Positions 1 to 11,589 of a stretch of DNA of 64,000 bases are shown here, piece by piece. The DNA comes from Ascarosepion bandense. Taxonomy: Eukaryota; Mollusca; Cephalopoda; Sepiida; Sepiidae. Position 1 is the stretch's first letter; each line of letters starts with the position of its first letter. The DNA lies in contig JBBBDQ010000330.1 in NCBI GenBank assembly GCA_037127315.1, positions 3,783,501 through 3,847,500 on the forward strand. The letters are read 5' to 3'. The notes beneath the pieces were generated by a model that saw nothing but the letters and a program-made list of their open reading frames with translations, did no database searches and was not told the DNA's origin. The translations under genes were made by a program, and so were the position numbers.

Positions 1-47
1 AGGAAAAGAGAAGTCTACGTTTTTTATGTGATGTATCAACAAGGTAG

Positions 48-751
48 TATAGTGGGGAGTCCGTTCTTTTGAAGAGTAGTTGTATGTTGTTGACGATTAA
101 CGGAATTTGGCCTCTTTGTAGATAGCCCACTATAAGTCATAAAAAGATTATAAATCAAGAAAAGCACATTGAGTTGAGAAATAACATTTTATATATACAC
201 ATATCAATTAAGGTTTTTACAATTAAAGTAATCCTTTAAATATGGGTCCAACGGACGTTAAAATGTTCATGGCAATAAAATGCTGAAAAGAGAATTAATA
301 CTTAAGTATGTGGGAGCGTTGTCAGTAAGGAATGTCTTTGATGCATCCGCTCCTTTGGTCAGTAAGTAGTTTTGAGACAGCGAAGAAGGAAAGGAGAGGT
401 AAGGGCGACGAGGTAAGGGCGACGAGCATAGTAAGCCGCTTAACTTGGGTCAAGGGAGCTACTAATTACTCTCGTCTCTCTCGAGTCTGTCAGTCTGTGT
501 CTGTCTGTTTGCGATGCTTTCTGTATCGGCTTTTTATTTCGACTTTTTGAACCGCAGCAGATCATTAGGGAATTCACACTTGTATTTGATTCTGGGCTTC
601 CCATTGGCTGATAAATAAAATTCGCGTAGGCTCACGAACTGGAATTTAATATTTAATTAATTTTTAGTTTTCAACCGTAATATCTGCGTCGATCCGGCTG
701 CTCACCGACTAGTTTTGGTCATTTTTTTCTTTTTCGGTCGGTATCACCACA
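48..751 (-). mobile_element. LTR-like repeat, copy 1 (solo)
   Basis: A ~700-bp element whose sense strand is the minus strand. It is flanked by the 4-bp direct repeat GTAG (44-47 and 752-755), which looks like a target-site duplication. On the sense strand it begins TGTGGTGATACC and ends near CTATA. It shares a CCAAT-type block (minus strand, near 597-615), a TATA-like region and terminal sequence with copies at 3703-4481 and 17062-17841. About 70 bp near the 48-60 end is missing compared with the other two. No coding capacity is seen inside it. I read it as a solo LTR or an LTR-like non-autonomous element; a DNA element with a 4-bp duplication is the alternative. Confidence 0.7.
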
Positions 752-842
752 GTAGTAGTAAATTCCAAAGAAGCAAGCACCTTGAATCTTATCATCTTAT
801 CTGAATAAAAAAATACCATTTATTGTACGACCCTTTTTTATC

Positions 843-1200
843 TCACTCAATGAGAAAGTTTATAGGTTGTAGCGTAGAACGCTACTTAGTTTCAGTTAGA
901 AAAAGAAATATATAAGTGTTTAGCCTCTCTTGCTAATACCTAATAAATAATAGACTATTTCCTTTTTAATCGTGTGAAGAGGCAAAAGACATATCAATGT
1001 CACTAATTGGTTTCAGTGAGAAAATGAAAGTAAGAAATAAAGGTAGAAGTGTTTAACATCTGTCGATGTATCATAAATTAAATAATGAACTATTCCGTTT
1101 TGATTGCTTAAAAAGGCGAAAGACATATTAATGTCGTTACTTGGTTTCATGGAGAAAATGAAAGTCAGCAGGGAAAATAGAATTATTTAACGTCTTTTTC
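843..1200. repeat. Degenerate minisatellite, about 3 units of 120-135 bp
   Basis: Three imperfect units follow one another. Anchors are the TTAGTTTCAG / TTGGTTTCAG / TTGGTTTCAT blocks near 888, 1008 and 1140, and the AGGCAAAAGACATAT / AGGCGAAAGACATAT pair near 980 and 1114. Each unit carries a GAGAAAATGAAAG-like stretch. It lies between the two inverted LTR-like copies. Nothing coding is visible. The interval 1200-2080 beyond it is AT-rich with short AAT runs and shows nothing else I can name. Confidence 0.65.
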
Positions 1201-2089
1201 AGGCAAATGAAAAAAAGTTGTCAATTTTGAATCTTTTCGTTTGTAAACTTCTTAAAATAACGACTGACATTCATATTTATGGTTGTTATTTCAATATTTT
1301 GTTAAAGTTGTTAAGCTCAATGATGCAAAATGGAAATTTCTACGGATATTTTATTGTAGATAATGAAGAATTAATATTCATCAGAAATTTAAAATAGGAA
1401 ATCCGTGAAATTTTCACAGATTAAATCTAATTATTATTATTGTTATTATTTGCCTTTGTTTTGTTTAGTACTAACTACCCCTAAGACTTAAAACTATTTG
1501 TATCTGAAGGTGCAAACAGATCTGGTAGCATGCAATAAGAAGAAAAAGATAATTGTAACCATTGCATGGAGAAAAATATACATTATCTACTTATTATTAT
1601 TACTATTAACAATAATAATAATAGTAATAATAAGAATAATAATACGCACAAAATATAATGCTCGTTAAGTTTGTTTTCTCGTGACTTACAGAAATAACGT
1701 TTCATTTCGTCTTTTCTTCGACAAGCTGTATCCAATACTTTCCAGATATTGTAAAAAATATTATTATTATTTCCTTTGATTTCTTCTGGGTGACAACCAG
1801 AGATCTAAGGTCAGAATTGTGACATTTCCACTGAACAGTTTTGTAAAAAAAAAATTTTTTTTTAAATTTAAAAAAATAAAAAATAAACAAAATAACTACA
1901 AACGCACACACGCTTGACTCAGATAAAGTCTTTAAAATAAAAAAAAATGCCATCTTCCGCGCAGGGGTTCCAGGCATAACAACCAGTCCACAAAACAAAT
2001 CTTCTCAAAAATCAAAAAAATGAAATAGCCAATCACCAACATTCCTGCCAAAAAATAAAAATAAAAATAAAAAAACGGAACTTCTCGCC

Positions 2090-3200
2090 GCCGACAGGCA
2101 GTTTGGCTTCAACACTCAGAAAAATGACACGTCTTTTAAGGTTAACCACAAGTAGACCCATTTTTGGCGTCTTCAAAAGAATAAAAGTTCTGCTCAGCCA
2201 GGCCGTGTGCTATTTATCGGAACAAGTGATGATCGGACAGGGTAATGTCTGGTGAATACGGCGGGTGTGGTCGGTTTTCCCATTTAAGCGTTTCTAAGGT
2301 TTTCACCCGTTTTGCAACATGAGGCCTAGCGTTATCATGTTGCAAAATCACTTTGCCGTGTTTCTGTTCGTACAGCGGCCTTTTTCCCTTCGGTGCTCGG
2401 CTCAAACGCATCAATTGTAGTCGATAACGGTCTCCCGTGATGGTTTCGGTCAGTTTGAGCAGCTCATCCCACCAAATGATCCCGCCAAATGCAGAGCAGA
2501 AACATCGTACCATGGATATTCGGCCTTACCGCCGATGTTGATGCACGGTCATCGACACTTAGGGTTATCATAGTGTATCCACTTTTCATCGGCGGTCGCA
2601 ATACGATGCAAAACCCTTTCTTTTTTTTTTCCGTTGATGCAGCTGTTCACACGTGACAAGACACCGTTCTACGTCTGTCGGATTCAACTCGTACGGCACT
2701 CAATGGCTTTACTTTTAAATAATTCCTAATGATTTCAAACATTTCGAAACTGTTGTGTAATCAACTCCTAATGATTCTGCAGTTTCAGTTTATGTCTGAC
2801 ATGAGTCGTCATAAAGTAATGTCTCCAATTCTTCGTCATCAAACTTTTTTGGTGCGTCAGAGCATTATTTATCTTCAACATCAAAATCATTATTTTTGAA
2901 GCGTCTAAACCAATCTCTGCATGTTTGTTTTCGACAGAGCATGGTCACCGTAAGTCACAGCAAGAATTCTGTGTGCTTCAGTTACAGATTCCTTTTGAAT
3001 AAAGTAGTGCAATAAAAATTCCCCTCAAGTACTTTTTCTTTGGCACGAAATCTGACTTGTGTAACGCGATGAAAAACAAAGTTGTTTACACTTCGGCAAA
3101 ATTGCATACACTGAATTTCAAGCTTGCACATAGTACTTCCTTATAGATGCATTGCCATCTGAAACTACACGCACGCACTTCTGGGAACGCCATCTGTTAG
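2090..3200 (-). pseudogene. mariner transposase relic (DD34D type)
   Basis: Read on the minus strand, fragments of a mariner-type transposase appear in order. An N-terminal HTH-like part (about 2930-2870, WFRRFKNNDFDVEDK) is followed by the first catalytic block TADEKWIHYDNPK (about 2605-2560). Then come GDRYRLQL (about 2440) and the second block QHDNARPH (2340-2310). The third block is HPPYSPDITLSDHHLF (2270-2220). A tail with AEQ-F-FEDAKNG follows (about 2200-2140). The order and spacing fit the family. Frameshifts and stops (for example TGA shortly after NPKC near 2550) split it over several frames, so it is dead. Terminal inverted repeats were not resolved. It sits between two inverted LTR-like copies. 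Confidence 0.9.
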
Positions 3201-3617
3201 AAAACAGCAAGAACTTATTCAAGGTTCTAATAGTTTCCGTCCAGTCTTCTGTCATTTCCAGCGATTTTTAAGAGCCGGTTGCTATCACTTTGAACTAATC
3301 CCTTGCCTGTTTCGGATCTGGACACATATCAACATTGGTCTTAGGATGATAAATGCGGCGGCAAATGAGGTGCTTTCTCGTTTATCTTTCTCTTTAATTT
3401 AGGTATGTTGTATTTCACCTTCTCCACCAACTTTTAGATATTTATACGTTTCATCTTACTCCAGTTCCGTAATCTCTGACAAAATGGAAATTTACTAAGT
3501 GCTGTCCCGGTACGCGTGTGTATGTGTGAAAGATTTCAGTCACACATGGAAAAGGCATTTCCATGCCCGAAACCAGGTCCTGAGTTGGTGTTACTTCTAC
3601 CGCATGCTCGACGGAAA

Positions 3618-3693
3618 AAAGAGAAAGAGAAAGAAAACATGAAGTGTCCCGTTTAACAGAAAGAGAAAGAAAACATGAAGTGTCACTGTTTAA
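3618..3693. repeat. Short tandem duplication, unit about 40 bp
   Basis: Two adjacent copies of a purine-rich unit (AGAAAGAGAAAGAAAACATG then AAGTGTC and GTTTAAC) lie just upstream of the LTR-like copy 2. The copies differ by a few bases. Recent local slippage or duplication is the simple reading. Confidence 0.7.
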
Positions 3694-3702
3694 CAGTGCC
3701 GT

Positions 3703-4481
3703 TGTGGTGATACCGACCGAGCAAAAGCGATGAACCGGATGTTGACTCTCTCACACCAAAAAGGCAAATGAATAAAACTCGTCGCGCGCATCCAAGTTCG
3801 CGCAGATGTTCCGGCTGAAAAATAAAAATTAACCAAATATCAAATTTTCATTTCGCGATTCTACGCGAATTTTATTTACCAGCCAATGGGAAGCCCAGAA
3901 TCAAATTAAAGTTTGAAAATCCAAAACGAGCTTCTGATCCAAAAGGCAGATATAAAAAGCGGAGACAAAGCATCGTTAGACAGACGGTGATAGGATGGAG
4001 TTATCAGTGCCTCCCCTTGACTTAAGTCGAGCGGCTACTATGCTGACCTCTTTCTTTCTCCCTGTCTCCAAAGTACTTATTGACCTCTTCAAAGACATTC
4101 CTCAAAGTACTTATTGATTTACTGACCTTAGGAGCAGCAACTTCAAAATGAAAATCCCCTTACCTTCAAGACGCTTCCACACTCCTAAGCCTTTAATATC
4201 TTTCAGCTCATCATTATTTGTCATGAACAATTTAACCTCCGTTGGACTTGTATTCAAGTATTATTTTAATTGTAAAACATTAATTGAAATGTGCATATAT
4301 AAATGTTATTTTATACTCAAATTGCCTTTCTTGATTTATAATCATTTTATGAATTATAGTGGGCTATCTTCCCACAAGGCCAAATTCCGTTAACCTGCTA
4401 CGGTATACGATTACCCTTTACTATAACGGAATCTTACTACAACTAGAAAAGGAATAAATAAGATAAGATATACCCGCTATA
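3703..4481 (+). mobile_element. LTR-like repeat, copy 2 (solo)
   Basis: This 779-bp copy lies in the sense orientation. It starts TGTGGTGATACC at 3703 and ends CTATA at 4481. Flanks are CCGT (3699-3702) and CCAT (4482-4485), compatible with a 4-bp target duplication with one later change. It has promoter-like order: a CCAAT box (AGCCAATGGG, near 3880), a TATA box (GATATAAAAAGCGG, near 3950) about 70 bp on, and AATAAATAAG near 4453 about 30 bp from the end. That order matches U3-R-U5 of an LTR. The 3' end is TATA rather than the usual CA, which is why LTR identity is not certain. The short ORF at 4148-4393 is not a gene. Confidence 0.7.
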
Positions 4482-4496
4482 CCATCTAAGGATGTC

Positions 4497-4835
4497 TTGG
4501 TGAACCTGGTTAATCCAAGTAGGGGTAACTGCAGTGTATTTCAGTAATTCTCCCTTTTTGAGAGTTGCTTTTGCGCAATTATCTAAATCGTAGTCTGTAC
4601 CGATGTCATCACGGAATCATTTTACAGTATTTCGGAGACCTTGCAAATCATTTTCATTTCTGGCCAAAATTTTGAGGTCGCCCATGTAGGATAAATGATT
4701 AAATATTTTGTTGTTTATTTTGTATTCATAGTTATCACTGTTCAGTTCATACGAAAGGAAGATTAGGGACAGACAAAACAGGAGTGGCGATAGGGAGTTT
4801 CTTTGAAAAATTCCTCAACTGATTATTGGAGGTTG
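4497..4835 (-). pseudogene. Non-LTR reverse transcriptase relic (palm/YxDD region)
   Basis: The minus strand reads a single frame for about 110 codons with only one stop seen. It resembles a reverse transcriptase palm: RGIFQRNSLSPLLFCLSL (the block before the active site), then SYELNSDNYEYKINNK. The active-site box reads YMGDLKILARN at about 4691-4660, where YMDD is expected, so the first aspartate has become glycine. It continues LRNTVK, a stop, FRDDIGTDYDLDNCAKATL. The last block is typical of endonuclease-RT LINEs with a conserved G..F...KCA segment; clade assignment is not possible here. Nothing of the rest of the element is recognised. Confidence 0.8.
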
Positions 4836-5520
4836 AGGTAATGAATGAGTAAAAACCGGGTTTTATTAAGTATACCACTATTTTTATTTCTGACTCCAAA
4901 AGGTTACATCTTTTATCATATGAGAATGATTATCATTTCTGTCCTTTTTCTATTTTGTGTCTTTGATATATTTCTTGTATAAGTCATTGTGGTATTCATG
5001 TGAATGTTCATTATTATGTATGCATGGCTATGTTCAGGTTAAAAAGACTTTTCTTCTGTGTATAGGTTTACTCATGTAAATATAGCATATTTTCTCCTAC
5101 ATGTGTGTCGCCGATGTAATGTATTATCAGATTGTTCTTTGTGCTATGTTTCTGTTATGTTTCGGGTATTTGAGTGTGTGTATTGTACTCTTGAATTAAT
5201 TCTTTGGTTTTCTGCATATTCTTTTCGTGAAGATTATTTAAGTACATCACTGGTTTGCGCGGAGTTGTCTGGTTTGTGTGTTGATTGAATCCCCAATAGC
5301 TGCAGCGAACTCCACATGCTCGGTGGGCGAACATATGTTCACTGTTCTTTTTATATTTACTTAACGCTTAAGCGTTTCTGATTTGATTTTGGCGAGAGCG
5401 TCAGTCATTGTTTGACTTTTGCATGACGTCATTTCACCACAAAACGCAACGTCCTGGTTAATATCTAGGTTACCAGAAATATAGAAAAATAGAATAGAGG
5501 GAAAAAACGTATGTGTTGAG
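4836..5520. other. Non-coding AT-rich interval
   Basis: No coding region, repeat family or RNA gene could be supported here. The ORFs at 5058-5288 and similar are short and composition-driven. Confidence 0.5.
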
Positions 5521-5526
5521 AGAAAA

Positions 5527-5527
<1 letters not shown>

Positions 5528-5582
<55 letters not shown>
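5528..5582. repeat. (GA)n microsatellite
   Basis: About 50 bp of uninterrupted GA dinucleotides. It creates a false Ser/Leu-rich ORF on the minus strand. Confidence 0.95.
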
Positions 5583-5586
<4 letters not shown>

Positions 5587-6104
5587 TCCGTCACTTTATT
5601 AGTAAAGAGGAAAGGGTATATTTCAATACGCTTTACTACTACCGATTTACTCACCACAAGAGAGTTTTCTTTTTATTGTGAAATGTCTTTCATCGGAGTA
5701 GTCTTTAAGAATGATGAAACCTTTCTGCTTTTTGCCCTGGAAGCTACTTTTATACGAGGAAGCTTAAAACCTTTTCTCGAGCCGATTCATATCTGATGGC
5801 CAAGTTAAACAGACTTTCATCGCGCATGACGTTCAATCCCTTTTTTGGACATTCAACTACCATTCGCTGTAGCCAACAGGCTTCGTCTCTTCAGCCTTTT
5901 AACCACTTTCTGCCCGTCCCTTCTCTGACCGTTTTAAATATCTTCGGGTGTGGATCAACGAGTTTCAACTTTAATTTTACGATGGTGAAAAACCAACCCT
6001 TTCCAATAAACAAAAAATACGAGAGTAATATATATTTTTGAATTTAAAAAATAATCCTCAATAGTCCACCATGACTTATTTCTGGTGGTCCTTTTTAGAA
6101 CCAA

Positions 6105-6142
6105 TTCAAAAAAAAATAAAATAAAATAAAATAAAAATAATC
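6105..6142. repeat. AAAAT-type simple repeat
   Basis: Several AAAAT units in a row; simple-sequence DNA. Confidence 0.85.
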
Positions 6143-6234
6143 TAAAATTTGTAATAAACCGTTTGGCCTTCTATTAATAAACTTATCCCAAAAGTAAATG
6201 TATATGACAAACTCAAGCTACTAAACATTTATTT

Positions 6235-6525
6235 ACTTTTTTACACTATTTGCATTATTCGGACTATTGTCCTCATCTTTGTTGCCATTTGTACAACTTC
6301 TTCGGGTGTTAGACATTTCGAACCGAACCCTTTATTACGATCACTGGGGTATAGCATTCTCATTCTTTGTGCGAAGCCTCTTTTTGTAGTCATGAGTTAT
6401 CTCCCTCTAACCCGACTCTAAGTTACTGGTTCATCACTGCTGTAGCCTGGTATTGAACTCACAACTCTTTGGGTCAAGTCACTGGAACTAACCAACGTCT
6501 ATATCCACTGGGTCATGTGCCCTTA
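6235..6525 (-). repeat. Composite SINE-like repeat: tRNA-like head plus hammerhead-like tail, copy 1
   Basis: On the minus strand a tRNA-promoter-like module comes first (about 6525-6450: TGACCCAGTGGATATAGACG resembling box A, and GTTGTGAGTTCAATACC resembling box B). It is followed by TAATAAAGGGTTCGGTTCG. Then comes a module CACCCGAAGAAG...TTGTACAAATGGCAACAAAGATGAGGACAATAG ending near 6240. The same second module recurs at 23258-23380, 23440-23570, 43590-43680 and 44155-44290. The copy here lacks the stem-II part seen in the others. Confidence 0.6.
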
Positions 6526-6966
6526 ATATAGACAATTACTAGGCTTTGTGTCCATAATATAGACAAATACTAGTACATTTTATATAACTTTTAACATTTC
6601 TAAATGACTAAGGATCGAAGAGTGTGGCATACTTCAAAGTTTTTTTTCGATAATCTATCCAAACTGTTCTGAGATTTCTACCTTTTCTCCAGAAATCTTC
6701 TAGTATTATTTTATTTACCAATAGTTGATGTTTGCAACCACATGAACCTCTTCGGCATTCTTTCTGTTCCAGGGGTGGGGAGAATGTTGTTTTCATAAAA
6801 AAAAAAAGAAAAGAAAAGAGATACATAGAGTCAGCACAAACGAGGTGTGGTGAACATAGATGTTATTGGCCTATTACTATTATTATTATTTACTTTGATT
6901 TTTGTTGTATACTCATTTCCTTCCGGTCAGAAATGACACCATGAGATTTTCCAGTGAATATTTTTT

Positions 6967-6969
<3 letters not shown>

Positions 6970-7014
<45 letters not shown>
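6970..7014. repeat. (CA)n microsatellite
   Basis: About 22 CA units running into a TATATG stretch. Confidence 0.95.
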
Positions 7015-7018
<4 letters not shown>

Positions 7019-7224
7019 GTATATATATGTATATATTGTGTATTTGGGCAACAATCTCTCTTTTAAGTTTCATTAAAAATGACAGACAAATTATTATCGT
7101 TAAGTTTTTCATATATAATTTTTTTATATAATTTTTCAGGTGTTCATATATAATTTTTTTCTTTTCGGAACTCAAATTATATAAGAATTGATTGTCCAAT
7201 AATTTTTTGTACTTTTAAACCTCT

Positions 7225-7235
7225 CTCTCTATATA

Positions 7236-7317
<82 letters not shown>

Positions 7318-7367
7318 GATAATATATATAATGATAATATATATATATAACCGTTATTTTTGTTTTC

Positions 7368-7412
<45 letters not shown>
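7225..7412. repeat. Compound microsatellite (TCTG)n-(TC)n-(TA)n-(TAA)n
   Basis: Four different simple repeats follow in less than 200 bp: TCTG units from about 7229, TC from 7259, TA from 7286 and TAA from 7369. No gene is near. The interval 7412-9180 holds only AT-rich DNA with short T-rich ORFs that look spurious. Confidence 0.9.
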
Positions 7413-9182
7413 TTTTTTGCATTATTTAGAAATTTCGGAGAACTTAAGACTTTGTTTCTGCTTGTGTAAAAATTCTGCTACATAACAGTAAACAGAAATA
7501 AACAGATAAACAAATAGTTGGGTTTTTGGGGTTTTTTGTTTTTGTTTTTCTGGGTTTTTTTTACAGTCAGTTTCTGTGATCGAATATCAATTGTTAGAGT
7601 CACATACACACACAAAAAAAGAAAAGAAAAGAAAGAAATTTTGAATTCTGGCTTTTTTAGTTTTTTCTTTTGGAGAACGAAATATTTTAAACTTTAAATA
7701 CAAATCAAAAATAGTTAGCGAAACACTCAATATGGATCACACTCACTTATGAGCAAATGGTATACACAAGAAGAATGTCACAAGGATGATTACCAGATGA
7801 TGAATGGGCCCAATATGGCATTTTTCATTCATTCATTTTTGTTTGTTTGTTTGTTTATTTATTTAGTATAAAAACTGGTATTCGCTTTTGGAAATATTTT
7901 CTAAGAATCACGTTCTTTTGGTATTCATTGAAAAATGTGTCGATTTGTTACGTTTATTTTTTTATTGCTTATTTATTTATTTTATTAATCTGTCAACATT
8001 GACAGCTGATTCCCTCTCGGGAATGAACTTTGATACTTTCCATAGCCACCTACCTCCCGTTCCTTTACGAGCGAGACCGCAGTTTCTCTTGTTGAAAGCT
8101 ATATAATCGGTAAATTCTCACTTTCTCGTCCTGACCCTCTCTTGACCAATGGTTCCAGATCACTTTCTGCTTCTGTCAACTTGTGTATAAAAAGAAATCT
8201 CATTACTGAATTTGAATTATTAGTACAGTGATTTTGCCGTGGGGTGCCACGATCGCCTGTCTTGGCACATTAAAGAACATTTTGCCCCATCTGTAATCAG
8301 TGACCGCTAAAAAAAGATTTGATAGCGCCAGAGACCAAAATGATGGTGAGTCTTAAAACCAATATCTACGCAAACTACATAAAAATTCGATCAGCACCTT
8401 GCTGCTATCTAACAGATTTTTAATCGAAATTTTAATTAAATTTTTTCGTCTTAGTTCTGACTTCTAATGGTTTTGATTTTATTTTATTTTATTTTATCTA
8501 TCAGGGAATACTTTTAGTTTTTTGTTTCGATGACAATTTTAAAGAGTTTCGTTTTTGTTCCGTTTTACTTTTGTTTTACATTTTTTAGGAAATTTTTAAA
8601 AATGTTGTTGCTGTTGTCGTCATCTCTATTTATCCTTGTTTTGTTTTGTTTTGTACAAAGTACCCCTAAGTCTCAACCAGAGACCTCAAGAGACAACCAG
8701 TTTTTGCTTTTAAATTGTTAACAAGTAAATCGCCATATATTTTTTGTGGGGTGGAAAAATATTCTAACTCTGTGCAGAAGTTTTAAAATTTATAATTCTA
8801 TAATTTTCTTGTAAAATGTTGAAGTTTACAGTTCCAAAAAATTTTGAAAAGCAATTATTATTATTTTACTTATTGATATGTCTATGCTTTCTTGGAGAGC
8901 GTAGTACTTTTTTATCCGCCAAATTTTATTTTAATTTTAAAATTAATACAAAGGAAATTCGGCAATGTTTAACTTTTGTGCCCACAAAAAACATGTATGT
9001 GAAAAAGATAGTTATTCTCTTGACATCACTATTACTGTATGTACTTTTGACTCTCTTGGTAATGCTTAATTTTTTAATTATTTTAATCCTTTTAACCAAA
9101 ACTCAAGGTGCTACCGAGACTAAAAGAGAATGAAAAGACTTTAGAAGGATCTGTGCTGTTTCTTGTTTTATTTTCCAAGCTC

Positions 9183-9183
<1 letters not shown>

Positions 9184-9231
<48 letters not shown>
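9184..9231. repeat. (CA)n microsatellite
   Basis: About 23 CA units, beside the possible LTR-like block at 9273-9784. Confidence 0.95.
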
Positions 9232-9232
<1 letters not shown>

Positions 9233-9272
9233 AAAATTAATTCACACCACGTGTATCTCTAAAAATACAATT

Positions 9273-9784
9273 GCGGGGGCATTCACCCCTTACCAAACCC
9301 TTTGGGGTCAAAAACAAGAACGGTGCATCCAAAAGCACGAACGTAGTTGAAAACACATCACATGATCAAAAATATGAATTTTGACCAATCAGGGCTCAAT
9401 AAAAGAAACATTTCTCGATTTTCAAGAGCCTCACCATGAAGATAAAAAGACAGTAGAAACTTTCTTCACTAGAGAGAGGAACGAGCAGTGTGGAGCTCAC
9501 ATAGAGAGAGAATACAACAGCTCACACAACAGACCGTATCAATGAACATTGTTTCACCTTCTCTTTCTCTCATCTCACTCACAACACATAATCCCTCCTT
9601 TCCCTCTCACACTCCCAATTCCTTTCTTTCTTCCATGCTTCATCTTTATATGGACAACTACCTTTTTGCATAAAAAGTAATTTTTTTATTTTTTTTACGA
9701 AAATAAACAAAAGTTTATTTTACCTTATTTGTAGTGTATTTTCCTTTTTATTTATTGTTCGAGGGAATTAGACAAGTCCCTACA
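9273..9784 (+). mobile_element. Possible solo LTR of a second type
   Basis: The block starts TGCGGGGGCATTC and ends AAGTCCCTACA, so it has TG...CA ends. In between lie a CCAAT box (GACCAATCAG, near 9394), a TATA-like box (GATAAAAAGACAG, near 9440) and AATAAA near 9704, in the order expected of an LTR. No target-site duplication is evident (flanks ACAAT and GATCC do not match), so the limits are uncertain. An ordinary host promoter is a fair alternative. The ORF at 9488-9673 lies in the would-be transcribed part and is probably spurious. Confidence 0.35.
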
Positions 9785-9850
9785 GATCCAGAAACCCAAT
9801 CCTAAACAAGAAACAAGGGATAAACCTCTGCTCCTGTTGAAAGGGTTCAC
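9785..9850. repeat. Single unit of the LINE-tail 147-bp repeat
   Basis: The sequence around ATCCTAAACAAGAAACAAGG and GATAAACCTCTGCTCCTGTT matches, with changes, the unit found three times in tandem at 28441-28857. One lone unit occurs here. Confidence 0.6.
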
Positions 9851-10590
9851 AAGATTATAAAAATATTTGAACAAAAAAGTACAATGTGATATTTATTATT
9901 TGCCATTTTATATATAAGTATGAAAATAAAATTTTTATTCAATCTAATAAATACTTTATTAACATATGTTAAATAAAAGAGAGATGTTAATCATATCTTG
10001 GTTAATAAATCTCGAGAATAAAGAGAATGTATAAATACATCCATTTTTCATTATTAAAATTCTAACCATCACTTTTTAAAAATGCCAAGGGAATCAAAAG
10101 TGTACACAGTAATAATGATGTCAAGGGAATAACAGTCCTTTGGATATATGCTTTTTTTGCAGGCACAAAGGTTCAACGTTGCTGAAAATTAAAAAATATC
10201 CATGTTCATATTCCTAAACTATCCTATCCTATGTTGTGTTCTTTCTTAGGAGATAGGTAGCCAATCCAAGAAATTTCTTTAGTAATCACAATAATACCCT
10301 TTCAAGGAAAAAATTATAATTTAAGATAATTTATAAGTTAGCCTTAGGAAAAAATTCAGCTTTTGATTAGTCATCAAGTTTTAAATTAATACTTTTTTTA
10401 TTCAATACATGTTAATAATACATGTTATTTAATACATGTTAATGAAAGAGTATTTTAATCAATTTTCATTGTCAACATTTAAATTATTGAAATATTCAAT
10501 CAGTTAAGTATCATGTTTTGGCAATCATGGTTCTTTTGATTCATAAATGACTAGGCAGAAGATTTCCCTGCATTAAGCTGCTATTTTTTT
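9851..10590. other. Non-coding AT-rich interval
   Basis: No coding region seen. Short TTAATACATGTTA motifs repeat near 10405-10445. The GGCACAAAGGTTCAACGTTGC block near 10160 has a weaker echo near 11295, so an old dispersed repeat may be present. Confidence 0.4.
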
Positions 10591-10596
10591 CTGTGG

Positions 10597-10730
10597 TAGA
10601 CTGGTTGCCAACCAAGTATATAGGACCCAGTCCATCCTGCTATTTAACCCTTAACTGGAGAAGAAGAAATGGATTCATACCTTTCCCAAAAGTATTTGTG
10701 CATAAGTGATGTAATGAAATCAACCAAAAT
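10597..10730 (-). repeat. SINE body fragment (chimeric SINE family)
   Basis: GCTATTTAACCCTTAACTGG followed by GGATTCATACCTTTCCC and AGTATTTGTGCATAAGTG matches the body of the better preserved copy at 19743-20007 and the copies at 46575-46765 and 59060-59215. Its tRNA-like head is lost. Orientation follows those copies. Confidence 0.6.
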
Positions 10731-11589
10731 TTGTTAGTTCCTTGAGTAGTTTGCATGACCATTACACTTTTCCATTACTATTGTATTCAGGTGATAACAT
10801 GGAGTAAAAATGTATTTTGGTGTTGTGATCTTATATACTGTTTATTAGAATAGATGACAAAACATTGGCTAATTGTGACTTCATTCAAATTTTATAAAAT
10901 GGTAAATAATAAGGATTTCCTGATAGTTTACATATTTTAACAATTTAGTAAATGTTTATAAATTTATAAATAAAAAATTGTTTTCTATTATTTCTTTATA
11001 AATTGGTAAAGGATAAATACTGCATTTGTTTGAAGTGTATTAGTTTTAAAATTTCATAAATATAAAATTATTCTTGTAAATAAACAATCTAATAAATAAA
11101 TAGTGGTTAATATTTTTGTTGTAAATTTAAAAAACAAGAAATGCCTAAATTCACTTTCATCATATGTTTAGGTTTTATTAATTTAATTATCACTATTTAA
11201 AACAATAAACGTTGCTGAGGACTAAAGGTAGTTAAAATAATAGTGGTGTTAATTGAAAAATTGACCTTTTGGCATCCCATTTTTTTTTTATGTGGGCACA
11301 AAGGTCTAAGTTTGCCAACTATTTACATTTAAAAATAGAAAACCTTCTCAACCAGTATATTTCTGGCTGATAATATTTTTAAGGTACACCAGTCTTTGTA
11401 ATTGAAAGTACCCAATAGCATTAATAGTAGATTTATAAAAAGTTTAAAGACTTATCTCTTGACTCTGAGTTTCACAGAACTACAGCAGCTTTTCAGGGAA
11501 AAAATAAATCAACTGGGTTTATTAACAAGTATTGTTGATTAATAAATTCAATTGATTTATCTTGTGCTGAAGAGTGGATTTATTTCTGT

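Noticed and set aside
4148..4393. 81-codon ORF
   Set aside because: It lies in the 3' part of LTR-like copy 2, which is not conserved as protein in copies 1 and 3.
5361..5657. 98-codon minus-strand ORF rich in Ser-Leu
   Set aside because: It is a translation of the (GA)n microsatellite.
8816..9133. 105-codon hydrophobic ORF, apparent membrane segments
   Set aside because: T-rich DNA always yields Leu/Phe/Ile-rich frames; no splice, promoter or homology support was seen.
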